A stretch of DNA of 64,000 nucleotides from Luteirhabdus salina (GTDB lineage Bacteria > Bacteroidota > Bacteroidia > Flavobacteriales > Flavobacteriaceae). The notes below the pieces were generated by a model. That model saw nothing but the letters and a program-made list of their open reading frames with translations. It was not told the DNA's origin and searched no databases. Numbering within the stretch: the stretch's first letter is position 1; each line of letters opens with the position of its first letter. Of this stretch, positions 1 to 9,784 are shown piece after piece. The position numbers were made by a program, and so were the translations under genes. Location of the stretch: positions 124,001 to 188,000 of the forward strand of contig JALAHT010000003.1 in NCBI GenBank assembly GCA_025384855.1, given 5' to 3'.

Positions 1-479
1 CGAATAACTAAGTTCCGCAAGCTTATTTCCGTTACGTATCCCTTGTTATCGCCAGATTCAATATAATCGCCAATCCTAACCTTGGGAAGAAAGGATAGCA
101 CCACTCCTGAAACAGTGTTCCCCAGTGTCCCCTGTAAGGCTAAACCGATTGCCAGACCAACCACACCGGCACCGGCTAAGATAGAAGTGAGGGCTTTATC
201 GAGTTCAAGAACGCCTAAAGCGATGAAGAAGCCAATTAGAAAAATAACGGCAAAAATCAATTTGGAAAGCATCTGCTTAATCGATTCTTGGGCGATTTTC
301 CGTAATAAATATTTCTTTGTTAGATTACTGATTCCTTTGGCAATGAAGTAAAACAGAACCATGACCAAAATGGCCAATAGAAAGTTGGGAAGCTTTAAGA
401 TGATGGCATCTAGCCATCCCCCTAGTTTGTCCCAGATTCCGTTGAAAGCATCGCTTACTGAAAATGTATTCTCATCCAT
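1..479 (-). CDS. MscS-family mechanosensitive ion channel (partial, N-terminal part)
   Basis: The reverse strand reads openly from an ATG at 479 to the window edge, about 159 codons. A short soluble N-terminus is followed by three hydrophobic segments. The last is Gly/Ala-rich (LAGAGVVGLAIGLALQGTL), as in the pore-lining TM3 of MscS channels, and is followed by a beta-domain start containing IGDYIES. Such channels release solutes on hypo-osmotic shock in the inner membrane. The start lies 15 bases after the stop of the SLC13-type transporter, so the two are probably cotranscribed. The C-terminus is outside the window. Confidence 0.9.
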   Translation of the reverse strand, partial: MDENTFSVSDAFNGIWDKLGGWLDAIILKLPNFLLAILVMVLFYFIAKGISNLTKKYLLRKIAQESIKQMLSKLIFAVIFLIGFFIALGVLELDKALTSILAGAGVVGLAIGLALQGTLGNTVSGVVLSFLPKVRIGDYIESGDNKGYVTEISLRNLVI

Positions 480-494
480 AGTTTCAATTTTAAA

Positions 495-2324
495 TTATAA
501 TAAGGAGGATAACATAAAGGTTCCAAGTATCCAAAGAACCAAGGAAACAATTCCTCCAATGATTAAAAAATGTCTAAATCTATAATACCCCATACCATAA
601 ACAAGGGTGTTGGTTTGATAGCCGACAGGCGTGAAGAAACTAAAATTAGCTCCAAACAGCACTGATAATATAAAAGGTTTAAGCGATAAACTCAAACCTG
701 CCGCTACCGAAATAGCTATCGGGGTCATTATAATGGCAGTGGCATTGTTGCTAATAAAGCCGCTCATAATCATCGTTACCAAAAAAATCAATCCGATGAT
801 GACGACATTCGACTGACCGCTTAATACATCCAAAAGGTGTTGGGTAATAAATTTATCAGCCCCAGTGTTGTGCATCGCAACCCCTAAGGGAATCATACCT
901 GCCAATAAAAAGATTACCTGCCAGTTTACCCTATGATACACATCTGAAAGTTGAATGCAATTTGTAAGTAGCATTAGAACAACACCAAGTAATGAGCTTA
1001 TCAGAATGCTTAACATGCCACTTGCGGCAAGACCGACAGTTACGAGTAGTATTGTGAAAGCTATCCATTTGTTCATGGAGGTTTTTTGAGCAGGAAGCTC
1101 GTGCTCTCTCAAAATAGCCACATTCTCCAATTGCTCCAAGCGCGGAGCGTCATCTTTTGGAAATTCAACCAGTAAGCGATCCCCCGGCTTAATAGCAATC
1201 TTGTGCATATCCTTGCGAATAAGCCGATCTTTCGTATTTCGGATGTTTTTTCGTTTCCGAATAGCAATGGGTGTCGCACCCTGTACATTTTGCTTCCGAA
1301 TTTGTCGTAAAGTTTTCCCAATTAGAAAGGAACCCGGAAGAATCAATAATTCTGCGAAAGCGATGTTTTCTGGATTTTCCTCTTCCTCTACCTCCTTTTC
1401 CTGTGTGCTTAGGTCATAGACGGTATCATCCATGACGACCTTTTCATGAATATCGAGTCCTTTAAATTCATTCAAGCGCATCAAGTTCTCAAGATCGCAC
1501 ATCAACAACAATTTATCACCTGCGTTTAATGCGATGTATCGACCTGGTGCATTGTTAACCTGACCGTTTCTGGTGAGTTTCAATAATGAAATTTCACCAT
1601 CATTAAATAGAAATGTGTCTTCTATACGCTTACCGATAAGTTCAGAATCGCGGGTAACGATTACAGAGGTTACATAATTCTCGAGTTCGTATTCTTCTTC
1701 TATATCGACACTTTCCTTTGCGGGCAACCATCGTGAAGCAATCGTAATAAGTACAATAGCAACACCAAGAAAGGCAAGTCCATACAAACTGAATTCAAAA
1801 AACGAAAACTTTTCAGCGCCTAAATCCAGTGCAATCGAATTTACGATTAGATTGGTCGAGGTTCCCATTAACGTACAACTACCACCTAATATACCTGCAA
1901 AGGAAATTGGTAACAGTATTTTTGCTTCAGGAATATCGAAGCGTTTTGAAAATTCAGTGATGATCTTGATAAATACGATTACGACCGCAGTTGTACTGAT
2001 AAAGGCCGAAATACCAGCCGTAATAAACATAAAAACGGGCAGTAATAATAGCAAGGGTAGTGCGTGGAGATTCTTGAGGAAACGTGCTAGCGTAGCAATT
2101 ACCCCAGTATCTTCCAAGGCAATAGCGATTATCATCAAAGACAGCACAGTTATGGTAGCCGCATTAGAAAATCCTGAGATAGCTTCTTCGGGCTTCACCA
2201 GTCCTAGTACAGCTAGGGAAACAATGATGAATAAAGCAATTTTATCGACCGGAAATACCTCGAATGCAAAGAGGATGATGGTGATCAACAAAATAAGAAA
2301 AACGAGCAGTATTTCTACGGTCAT
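495..2324 (-). CDS. SLC13/DASS-family transporter with two RCK_C (TrkA-C) domains
   Basis: This 609-residue inner-membrane protein has hydrophobic helices at both ends and a soluble insert at roughly residues 205-400. The insert holds two RCK_C-like units; each has an 'IGKR/IGKT' start and an 'AGDKLLL/PGDRLLVEF' end. This is the usual layout of the bacterial 'SLC13 family permease' group, which imports di/tricarboxylates or sulfate with Na+. The substrate cannot be read from sequence. A near-consensus -7 box (TATCTTTA on the minus strand, 2348-2355) lies about 24 bases before the start. It is followed by the MscS gene. Confidence 0.88.
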   Translation of the reverse strand: MTVEILLVFLILLITIILFAFEVFPVDKIALFIIVSLAVLGLVKPEEAISGFSNAATITVLSLMIIAIALEDTGVIATLARFLKNLHALPLLLLLPVFMFITAGISAFISTTAVVIVFIKIITEFSKRFDIPEAKILLPISFAGILGGSCTLMGTSTNLIVNSIALDLGAEKFSFFEFSLYGLAFLGVAIVLITIASRWLPAKESVDIEEEYELENYVTSVIVTRDSELIGKRIEDTFLFNDGEISLLKLTRNGQVNNAPGRYIALNAGDKLLLMCDLENLMRLNEFKGLDIHEKVVMDDTVYDLSTQEKEVEEEENPENIAFAELLILPGSFLIGKTLRQIRKQNVQGATPIAIRKRKNIRNTKDRLIRKDMHKIAIKPGDRLLVEFPKDDAPRLEQLENVAILREHELPAQKTSMNKWIAFTILLVTVGLAASGMLSILISSLLGVVLMLLTNCIQLSDVYHRVNWQVIFLLAGMIPLGVAMHNTGADKFITQHLLDVLSGQSNVVIIGLIFLVTMIMSGFISNNATAIIMTPIAISVAAGLSLSLKPFILSVLFGANFSFFTPVGYQTNTLVYGMGYYRFRHFLIIGGIVSLVLWILGTFMLSSLL

Positions 2325-2407
2325 GTAACATTACGATTGGTCTCTCGTAAAGATACAGTAGAAATACGGCCCGTTTTAATAATATAATCTTAAAATGTGG
2401 GCGCCTG

Positions 2408-3274
2408 TTATCCTAGGTACTTCTTAAGGATATGGCTTTTGGATTGCTGACGTAAACGTCGAATCGCTTTTTCACGAATCTGGCGCACACGTTCACGACT
2501 TAAATCGAAAGTGTCACCAATTTCCTGAAGTGTCATGACAGGTTGACCACCCAGACCGAAGTTCAAACGAACAACGTCTGCTTCACGAGGAGAGAGGGTG
2601 TCCAACGCTCGATCAATCTCAATCTTCAAGGATTCATGAATTAAAGATTTATCGGGATTCGGACTTTCACCAGAACTGATAACGTCATAAAGGTTATTAT
2701 CATTCTCACCTTCTTGGAAAGGAGCATCCATCGATAAACTCTTGGTAGAGTTTTTAAGGCTACTCTTTACCTTCCGAACGGAAATATCCAATTCCTTTGC
2801 GATCTCTTCCGCCGTAGGCTTGCGCTGATGCACTTGCTCTAAGTGAATAGCCGCTTTATTAATTTTACTAATATCACCGATTTTATTCAATGGTAAACGT
2901 ACCACACGTGCTTGTTCGGCAATAGCTTGTAGGATAGACTGACGAATCCACCATACAGCGTACGAAATAAATTTAAAACCACGTGTCTCATCAAAACGTT
3001 TTGCCGCCTTCACAAGACCCACGTTGCCTTCATTAATTAGGTCGGAAAGGCTCAACCCTTGATTTTGGTACTGTTTTGCTACCGAAATCACGAAACGAAG
3101 GTTGGCTCGGGTCAACTTTTCCAAGGCTAATTGATCGCCCTCTTTTATTCGTTGTGCCAATTCCACTTCCTCTTCTGCAGTAATCATATCAATCTTACTA
3201 ACATCTTGAAGATAGCTGTTCAAGGATTTGGTCTCCCTATTGGTAACCTGCTTCGTAATTTTAAGTTGTCTCAT
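2408..3274 (-). CDS. rpoD: RNA polymerase primary sigma factor, RpoD/SigA family (Bacteroidetes short type)
   Basis: The 288-residue protein has sigma regions 1.2, 2, 3 and 4 in order. Region 2 shows [13 protein letters not shown] and [10 protein letters not shown] followed by [14 protein letters not shown]. Region 4 ends with the helix-turn-helix [20 protein letters not shown]. It lacks the long region 1.1 and non-conserved insert of proteobacterial RpoD, which is normal in Bacteroidetes. This factor recognises the TTG / TAnnTTTG promoters that appear throughout this window. Upstream, at 3342-3358, lies a TTAACA-N5-TGTTAA palindrome also found at 45850. The downstream transporter has its own weak promoter. 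Confidence 0.97.
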   Translation of the reverse strand: MRQLKITKQVTNRETKSLNSYLQDVSKIDMITAEEEVELAQRIKEGDQLALEKLTRANLRFVISVAKQYQNQGLSLSDLINEGNVGLVKAAKRFDETRGFKFISYAVWWIRQSILQAIAEQARVVRLPLNKIGDISKINKAAIHLEQVHQRKPTAEEIAKELDISVRKVKSSLKNSTKSLSMDAPFQEGENDNNLYDVISSGESPNPDKSLIHESLKIEIDRALDTLSPREADVVRLNFGLGGQPVMTLQEIGDTFDLSRERVRQIREKAIRRLRQQSKSHILKKYLG

Positions 3275-3340
3275 ATATAAATCCCAATTTTAAAAATAAT
3301 AACACGGTATAGTATGACATATTTTCGCAAAATCCAAATA

Positions 3341-3362
3341 CTTAACATTTTTTGTTAAACTT
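3341..3362. promoter_or_regulatory. Palindromic site TTAACA-N5-TGTTAA, copy 1
   Basis: The inverted repeat TTAACA (3342-3347) / TGTTAA (3353-3358) lies between the divergent rpoD and the small membrane protein gene. Including flanks CT...ACTT, 20 of 22 bases match a second copy at 45849-45870. No T-tract follows that would make it a terminator. It looks like an operator for a dimeric regulator, but no regulator is assigned. Confidence 0.45.
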
Positions 3363-3418
3363 TAGACGAAACACATCACAATCTGTATTTTCAATCGAAA
3401 TAAATCTGGCTAAAAATT

Positions 3419-3622
3419 ATGATTCGCTATACCTTACTTTCAGCGCTTTTATACAGCAAAATTCATGCCCAAACACCCACTGGCACTCCTACACCTGGAG
3501 AAAATAGTGGAATCGATTTAAATTCTACTGCAGACATCATTATTTACATCATCCTGCCTATCGTTTTTGCTATTTTGGTGTTCATTTGGGTGCGAACGAA
3601 AAAACAAGACAAAAATAAATAA
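3419..3622 (+). CDS. Small secreted/membrane-anchored protein of unknown function
   Basis: The 67-residue product has an N-terminal hydrophobic segment ending in a plausible signal peptidase site (KIHA-QTP). A Pro/Thr-rich linker follows (PTGTPTPGE), then one strong transmembrane helix (IIIYIILPIVFAILVFIWV) and a short basic tail. Short proteins of this plan occur next to conserved genes in flavobacteria; I do not recognise a function. It lies divergent from rpoD and 58 bases before the aldo/keto reductase. Confidence 0.65.
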   Translation: MIRYTLLSALLYSKIHAQTPTGTPTPGENSGIDLNSTADIIIYIILPIVFAILVFIWVRTKKQDKNK

Positions 3623-3680
3623 TAACCTCAATTATAACTCAAAACCTTAGTCGGTAGTATATTCAAAACCTAACTTTTTT

Positions 3681-4628
3681 ATGAAGCAGATACAATTTGG
3701 TAAAACAGCACTCGAAATATCACCACTCATCTTTGGTGGAAATGTTTTTGGATGGACCTTAAACGAAAAGGAATCCATGGATATGCTTGATCAGATCGAT
3801 GAACTTGGAATTAACTGCATCGACACCGCCGACGTGTATTCACGATGGGTTGATGGTAATTCAGGTGGCGAATCGGAAGCGCTTATTGGCAAATGGATGA
3901 AATCTCGCAAAAATCGCGATCGCTTCACCATCTGCACCAAAGTTGGAATGGATATGGGTCAAGGCGGAATTGATATTTCAGAAAAGCATATTGTTAAGTC
4001 TGTCGATGACTCGCTTCGGAGATTGCAAACCGATTACATCGATCTGTATTATGCGCATAAAGATGATGAAACAACGCCGCCAGAAGAAACGTTATCAGCC
4101 TTTCAAAAATTGATAGAAGCTGGAAAAGTTCGCTATATCGGAGCCTCTAATTTCTCTGTGGAACGTTTAGAGCAATCTATTCAGACTTCAAAACGAGAAT
4201 CCCTGCCACAGTATCGAGTATTTCAACCACATTACAATGCTTGGGTTCGCAAAGAATATGAAGGGGAGCTGGAAGCTGTTTGTGAGAAATACGAATTAGG
4301 TGTAGCTACCTATTTTTCATTAGGAAGCGGATTATTGACAGGAAAATATTCTTCCCAAAAGGATCTCGAAAACTCATCAAGAACCGATTACGTAAAAAAA
4401 CATTATTCGGAACAGCTACTTGGGTTTATCAACGTATTAAAAGAGATTGCCCACGACCATTCCAGTTCTCCTGCTGCGGTTTCCCTCGCTTGGTTACTTC
4501 ACCAACCTACAGTAACTGCTCCCATTGCCAGTGCAACCAAAGCTTCACATCTCGAGGCCATCAAGGAAGCCGTGCGTATGGAATTGACCATAACGGAACT
4601 AGATCGTCTTAATGCGGCGGGCCAATAA
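3681..4628 (+). CDS. Aldo/keto reductase
   Basis: This is a 315-residue TIM-barrel NADPH-dependent oxidoreductase. The catalytic tetrad is visible: Asp and Tyr in DTADVYSRW, Lys in CTKVGMD and His in YYAHKDD. The C-terminal cofactor segment is PIASATKASHLEAI. Length is typical for the AKR superfamily. The likely role is reduction of an aldehyde or ketone in the cytoplasm; the substrate is not readable. A weak -7 box (TAACTTTT) sits directly before the start. It is followed by the separately promoted tamB operon. Confidence 0.93.
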   Translation: MKQIQFGKTALEISPLIFGGNVFGWTLNEKESMDMLDQIDELGINCIDTADVYSRWVDGNSGGESEALIGKWMKSRKNRDRFTICTKVGMDMGQGGIDISEKHIVKSVDDSLRRLQTDYIDLYYAHKDDETTPPEETLSAFQKLIEAGKVRYIGASNFSVERLEQSIQTSKRESLPQYRVFQPHYNAWVRKEYEGELEAVCEKYELGVATYFSLGSGLLTGKYSSQKDLENSSRTDYVKKHYSEQLLGFINVLKEIAHDHSSSPAAVSLAWLLHQPTVTAPIASATKASHLEAIKEAVRMELTITELDRLNAAGQ

Positions 4629-4708
4629 TTTCCATGTCTTAACAAAACTTTATTAGTACCGAGCCACCTCTTAACAGGCTGTAAGGCTATTGCGGATATG
4701 CTTTCGCC

Positions 4709-4716
4709 TATTTTTG
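4709..4716 (+). promoter_or_regulatory. Bacteroidetes-type promoter (-7 box) of tamB-tamL
   Basis: TATTTTTG matches TAnnTTTG, with a TTG at 4690-4692 as a possible -33 element. Transcription would start near 4723. That rules out the upstream TTG codon at 4718 as the translation start and favours GTG at 4733. Confidence 0.6.
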
Positions 4717-4732
4717 TTTGATATACCTATTT

Positions 4733-7700
4733 GTGAAAAAAGAAAAATCTGACGTAAAAAAGAAGCGAAGTCCTTTGCGTAAAGTTGTGAGGGGAATAAG
4801 CTATACCGTTGCTGTGCTGCTACTTCTTTTTATTCTTGTGGTAATTTTCGTCAGAAGCCCTTGGGGTCAGGATATTATCGTCAATAAAGTAGTCTCCTAT
4901 GTGAAGGATAAGACGAATACGGAGGTTAAAATCGACCGATTGTTTATCACCTTTGACGGCGATATTTCATTGGAAGGGTTATATCTAGAAGATAAGAAGG
5001 GCGATACCTTGCTCTATTCCAAATCGCTTGAAGCCGATGTTCCATTGTGGCCCATTATTCGTGGAAACGGAGTAGGGGTGGAAGAATTGGATTGGTCTGG
5101 CGTTCGAGCGAACATTTATAGAAAAGACAGCATATCCGGCTATAATTTCCAATTCTTAATCGATGCTTTTGCGGCTACCGATACCACAACTACTACCTCT
5201 GATAGCACTGCAGCGCCGATGGATATCATAATCGGTGATATTCGACTACATGATTTTAATGTGAATTTCGACGATGCAGTGCTCGGAATTCAAAGCAGCT
5301 ATGTATTCAATACCCTGGAAGTGGGTATGGAAGCATTCAATCTCGAAGAAATGCGCTTTGAAGCGAACGATGTATTCTTGGAAGATACCGAAATCAATGT
5401 CGTGCAGACCCAAGATCCGCCGCCCCCAACAGGCGAGCCGGTTCCGCTTCCCATTTTAGCGGCTGAAAATATTCAGTTGAAAAATGTAAAAGGCGTTTTT
5501 AATTCTTATCCAGCCAACCTTACCGCTACGGCATCTTTGGGAGTTCTTTCTGTTGAAGATGGCTTTCTACACTTGCCGAACCAAGAAATAAAAGTTGCGA
5601 AGGTCGCTTTGAACCAATCGAACGCCACTTTGGCGCTCGAAGAACCCTCGAATCCGGTTGATGAAAAGGAAACCGTGGCAGATGCAACGGCATTCTCATG
5701 GCCCGATTGGGAGGTTGCGGTCGAGGAAATCGATTTACAACAAAACAATTTCGAGTTCTACAACGGCCCAGAACGACCACAACAAGGAGTTTTTAATGCG
5801 AATGCTATTGCAGTTCGCGACCTTTTATTGAAGGCAAATGATATTTCACTGCAAGATGAAACGGCAACGCTGAATCTTGAAAATATGTATTTTGCTGAAG
5901 CTTCAGGTCTCAATATAGAAAGGTTAACGGGAAATATAACTGTTAGCAATACTGAAGCCAATTTAGATAATTTTCAATTCAAAGGAAACGGAAACAGCAT
6001 CAACGCATCCGCTACTTTACAATATGCTTCACTAGATACCTTTATCAAGCAACCTGAAAATACTACTATCGATCTAAGCGTACCATCTTTTTCTGTTGAA
6101 ACCGCTACGGCTTATTATTTTCAACCCGACCTTAGGTCTAACTCAACTATTACAGCATTAGCAAAGAAACCAATTTCGGGATCGCTTTCGGCTTCTGGAA
6201 CACTGGATAATATTGCGGCTCCCAATCTCACGGTTCGCTGGGGTAGCACAACCTCCTTACAGGCGAGGGCTCAAATTCGAAATGTGATGGATCCGGACCG
6301 GCTTCAGTTTGACGTGCCTATTCTTGTAGCAAAGACGCTCAAGCAAGATGTCGAGCAGTTTGTAGCGCTAGCTGAAAACAATCTTGAAATCCCCAACCAA
6401 GCTACGGTACAAGGTTCCGTAAGTGGAACACTTTCCAATATTCAGGCAGATTTGGACCTGAAAAGCAGTCAGGGAACGATAGCTGTTGAAGGATCTTTTC
6501 AACAGGGCGATCGGATTCAGTTCGATGCGGATGTTGCGGTTCAGGAATATGAACTCGGTACATTGCTGAAAGACTCGATTATGGGACCATTAACACTAAA
6601 AGTGAAGGCAAAGGGTTCTGGGACAACCATCAACACCTTAGACGCAGAACTTCAAGCAACAGTTGAATCTTTTCAGTATAACAGCTACAATATAAATGAC
6701 TTAAATATTGACGGAACTATTACCGATGGAAGTGGAAACATCACTTCAAAGTATAAGGATGAAAACATCAATGCTGCCTTAGACGCCTTTGTGGTCTTGG
6801 ATAGTGTTTCATCAAAAGCAGATATTGTATTGGATGTGGAAGGAATGAAACTACAGCCTTTCGGGATTACGCGTCGCGATGTGCGAACCGGGTTCACCCT
6901 TCGTGCTTCAGGACAAGGAAACGCCGATGCTTATGAAGTGGAGGCAGATATTGAAGAGGGCGTGGTGGTTTATGATAATTCAACGTATTTGCTGGGCGAT
7001 ATTCAAGCGAAAGCATTTGTTCGCCCTGATACGACCTACGTTCGAGTGGACAATCGAATGGTGGATGTCGAACTACAGTCAAATTCGAGTCCGCAGCAGT
7101 TCACTTCTGCGCTTACCCAGAACTTTGAGCGCTATTTTTTTGAGGAAACACGGGTCGATACTATTACAAATCCCGTTAAATTGAAGGTAGCTGCCCATAT
7201 CCGTCAAGCGCCGGTGATGCAGCAGGTCTTCTTGGATAACCTCCGTGATCTGGATACGATAGATATCGCCGTCGATTTTGATGAAGCCAAGCGAACATTA
7301 ACGTCCACCATCTATGCACCACATATAAATTACAATGGAAATGAATTAGATAGTTTACGGCTCGATTTTAATGGCGATGCCTATACCTTCAACTTTAATC
7401 TAGGGTTTAATCAGTTGAAAGCAGGCCCGTTAGCACTTCCCAAAACGGATTTTTCCGGTGATTTTGCCGATAAGCAATTGGATTTAACCTTTTTAGCAAA
7501 GGAAGACGATTCGACCTTATTCGATATTCGCTCACAGATTACGGGTAGTCGCGAGCGATTACGATACCATGTGGTGCCAGATCCTCTGATTTTCAATGGA
7601 AATAATTGGCAAACGCCTTCATCCAATGAAGTAATCTATGCGGAAGACCGATTAACATTCAACGATTTCCGATTTGAAAACGGCCGTCAACAAGTAGCGG

Positions 7701-9775
7701 TACGCGACGGAAAAACGGCAAATGGGGAAGACGAGGTCGGATTATACTTTGAATCTTTTAGCCTCGAAACTTTATTGAGTTACTTCAATCCAGATACAAC
7801 CTTGGCAGAAGGTACTTTGAATGGCTCTCTGGTGCTGGAGGATCCGCTTCACAGTACGGGAGTGGTGGCCGATTTGGATGTACAGCAGTTTTCGGTGTTG
7901 GAGGAGTCTTTCGGGACGTTATCGCTAAATGCTGAAGCCATCGGTACAAACGAATATACCTTCAACCTGCAAACCGAAGGTGGCGATGCAGACCTAACCC
8001 TAGATGGTAGTTATACCGCAACAGAAAATGAAGCCTTGCTCGATATGGACCTTCAATTACAACGTATCGATATGAGGGTGGTGGATGGACTTTCCCTCGG
8101 GGAACTGAAAAACGGAAGTGGAACGATTTCAGGAAATATATCGATTGATGGCACCATTAAGGAGCCTATTTATGAAGGTGAAGTCAATTTCAATCAGGCG
8201 AAGGTGACGGTTTCCAGATTTAACGCGCCATTTACGATGCCTAATGAAACCATTCAACTAAATAATGAACGGATAGCACTTTCCAATTTCAAGATTCTCG
8301 ACGCGAATGATAATGCGCTCACCACCGATGGTACTATTGGAACTGAAAATTTGTTGAATCCAACGTTCGATTTAAGTATTAAAGCCAAGGATTTTCAGCT
8401 TATCGATGCCACGGAAGAGGATAACGATATGATCTACGGAAAAGCGAATATTTCCGCCGATGCTACCGTAAAAGGAGATATGGTCTTGCCAATCATCAAA
8501 GGCGAATTAACCGTTTCACCCGACACCGATATTACCTATGTGTTACCATCAGCCACCGTAAATGTTGAAGAGCGTGATGGCGTGGTTCAATTTGTTAACA
8601 AGGAAAATCCGGATGCTATTCTTACCCAAACAGAGGAGGAAACGGCAACCATTGATGGTATCGACCTACAGGCAAATTTGAAGGTAACAGAAGGAGCTGT
8701 CGCAAAGATTGTTATCGATAAGCAAACTGGCGATCATTTAGAGGTGAAGGGAAAAGGCGATTTCGTGTTCAACATTCGTCCGAACGGACGTACAACACTA
8801 TCTGGACGCTATACCTTAACCGATGGGCATTATGAAACCAATTTGTATAATTTGGTGAAGCGCCGTTTTGAAATAGCGGAGGGAAGCACCGTAACTTGGT
8901 CGGGTAACCTATTCGATGCCGAACTAGATATTCGAGCGGTATACGATATTGAAACCTCAGCGCGTGCTTTGATGGCACCTGCCGTTTCCAGTGCGAATCC
9001 GACGGTGCAAAATCAGTTTCGTCAGAAATTACCCTTTTTGGTGTATTTGAATATCGATGGACAACTTACAGAACCTACGATTTCCTTTCAATTGGATATG
9101 CCTGAGGACGAACAAGGTGCGTTGGGTGGACAGGTGTACGGACGTATTCAACAGGTGAACCAACAGGAACAAACCTTGAATAAGCAGGTATTTTCATTAT
9201 TGGTGTTGAATAAATTTTATCCTGAACCCGGTAGCGATGGTAGTCGTGGTGGATTAGCCACGGTCGCTAGGGACAACCTGAACGATGCCTTGTCCGATCA
9301 GTTGGATGTATTTTCGAATCGTTTATTGGGCGATAGCGGATTTGAACTCGACTTCGACTTAGACAGCTATACCGATTATCAAGGAACCTCGCCCCAACAA
9401 CGTACACAATTGGAAATCGCTGCCCAGAAACGATTTTTCGATGATCGCTTTATCGTGAAGGTTGGAAGCAATGTAGACGTTGAAGGAAGCAGTCAGACGG
9501 GTGAAACAACACCCATTATTGGAAATGTAACCTTGGAATATCTCCTTACTGAAGAAGGCCGCTACCGGTTGAAAGGGTTTAGGAGAAGTGAATTTCAAAA
9601 CGTAATAGACGGTCAGACTATCGTAAGTGGAATTGCTTTGATCTTTACACAGGAGTTCAATCAATTTACAGAATTATGGGATGCGATGTTTTCGTCGCAA
9701 AATCCTTCAGAAGAAGAACAAAACGAATCAGAACAAAACTCGAATGATGATGCTCGAGAAGAAACAAACGAATAA
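4733..9775 (+). CDS. tamB: Translocation and assembly module protein TamB (DUF490 family)
   Basis: This is a very large protein of about 1680 residues. A basic N-terminus and single membrane anchor (about residues 17-40) are followed by a long periplasmic beta-rich region with AsmA/TamB-like repeats, ending in the TamB C-terminal domain (about residues 1250-1640). It forms an inner-membrane-anchored bridge to an outer-membrane Omp85 protein and is implicated in outer-membrane protein assembly and lipid transport. I chose the GTG at 4733 because the -7 box leaves the TTG at 4718 too close to the transcription start. The tamL gene follows after 9 bases, as expected for a complex. Confidence 0.92.
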   Translation: MKKEKSDVKKKRSPLRKVVRGISYTVAVLLLLFILVVIFVRSPWGQDIIVNKVVSYVKDKTNTEVKIDRLFITFDGDISLEGLYLEDKKGDTLLYSKSLEADVPLWPIIRGNGVGVEELDWSGVRANIYRKDSISGYNFQFLIDAFAATDTTTTTSDSTAAPMDIIIGDIRLHDFNVNFDDAVLGIQSSYVFNTLEVGMEAFNLEEMRFEANDVFLEDTEINVVQTQDPPPPTGEPVPLPILAAENIQLKNVKGVFNSYPANLTATASLGVLSVEDGFLHLPNQEIKVAKVALNQSNATLALEEPSNPVDEKETVADATAFSWPDWEVAVEEIDLQQNNFEFYNGPERPQQGVFNANAIAVRDLLLKANDISLQDETATLNLENMYFAEASGLNIERLTGNITVSNTEANLDNFQFKGNGNSINASATLQYASLDTFIKQPENTTIDLSVPSFSVETATAYYFQPDLRSNSTITALAKKPISGSLSASGTLDNIAAPNLTVRWGSTTSLQARAQIRNVMDPDRLQFDVPILVAKTLKQDVEQFVALAENNLEIPNQATVQGSVSGTLSNIQADLDLKSSQGTIAVEGSFQQGDRIQFDADVAVQEYELGTLLKDSIMGPLTLKVKAKGSGTTINTLDAELQATVESFQYNSYNINDLNIDGTITDGSGNITSKYKDENINAALDAFVVLDSVSSKADIVLDVEGMKLQPFGITRRDVRTGFTLRASGQGNADAYEVEADIEEGVVVYDNSTYLLGDIQAKAFVRPDTTYVRVDNRMVDVELQSNSSPQQFTSALTQNFERYFFEETRVDTITNPVKLKVAAHIRQAPVMQQVFLDNLRDLDTIDIAVDFDEAKRTLTSTIYAPHINYNGNELDSLRLDFNGDAYTFNFNLGFNQLKAGPLALPKTDFSGDFADKQLDLTFLAKEDDSTLFDIRSQITGSRERLRYHVVPDPLIFNGNNWQTPSSNEVIYAEDRLTFNDFRFENGRQQVAVRDGKTANGEDEVGLYFESFSLETLLSYFNPDTTLAEGTLNGSLVLEDPLHSTGVVADLDVQQFSVLEESFGTLSLNAEAIGTNEYTFNLQTEGGDADLTLDGSYTATENEALLDMDLQLQRIDMRVVDGLSLGELKNGSGTISGNISIDGTIKEPIYEGEVNFNQAKVTVSRFNAPFTMPNETIQLNNERIALSNFKILDANDNALTTDGTIGTENLLNPTFDLSIKAKDFQLIDATEEDNDMIYGKANISADATVKGDMVLPIIKGELTVSPDTDITYVLPSATVNVEERDGVVQFVNKENPDAILTQTEEETATIDGIDLQANLKVTEGAVAKIVIDKQTGDHLEVKGKGDFVFNIRPNGRTTLSGRYTLTDGHYETNLYNLVKRRFEIAEGSTVTWSGNLFDAELDIRAVYDIETSARALMAPAVSSANPTVQNQFRQKLPFLVYLNIDGQLTEPTISFQLDMPEDEQGALGGQVYGRIQQVNQQEQTLNKQVFSLLVLNKFYPEPGSDGSRGGLATVARDNLNDALSDQLDVFSNRLLGDSGFELDFDLDSYTDYQGTSPQQRTQLEIAAQKRFFDDRFIVKVGSNVDVEGSSQTGETTPIIGNVTLEYLLTEEGRYRLKGFRRSEFQNVIDGQTIVSGIALIFTQEFNQFTELWDAMFSSQNPSEEEQNESEQNSNDDAREETNE

Positions 9776-9784
9776 CGAAGCACA

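Noticed and set aside
1852-2328. 158-codon open frame opposite the SLC13-type gene
   Set aside because: It is a shadow of transmembrane-helix codons of the real gene and has no family features.
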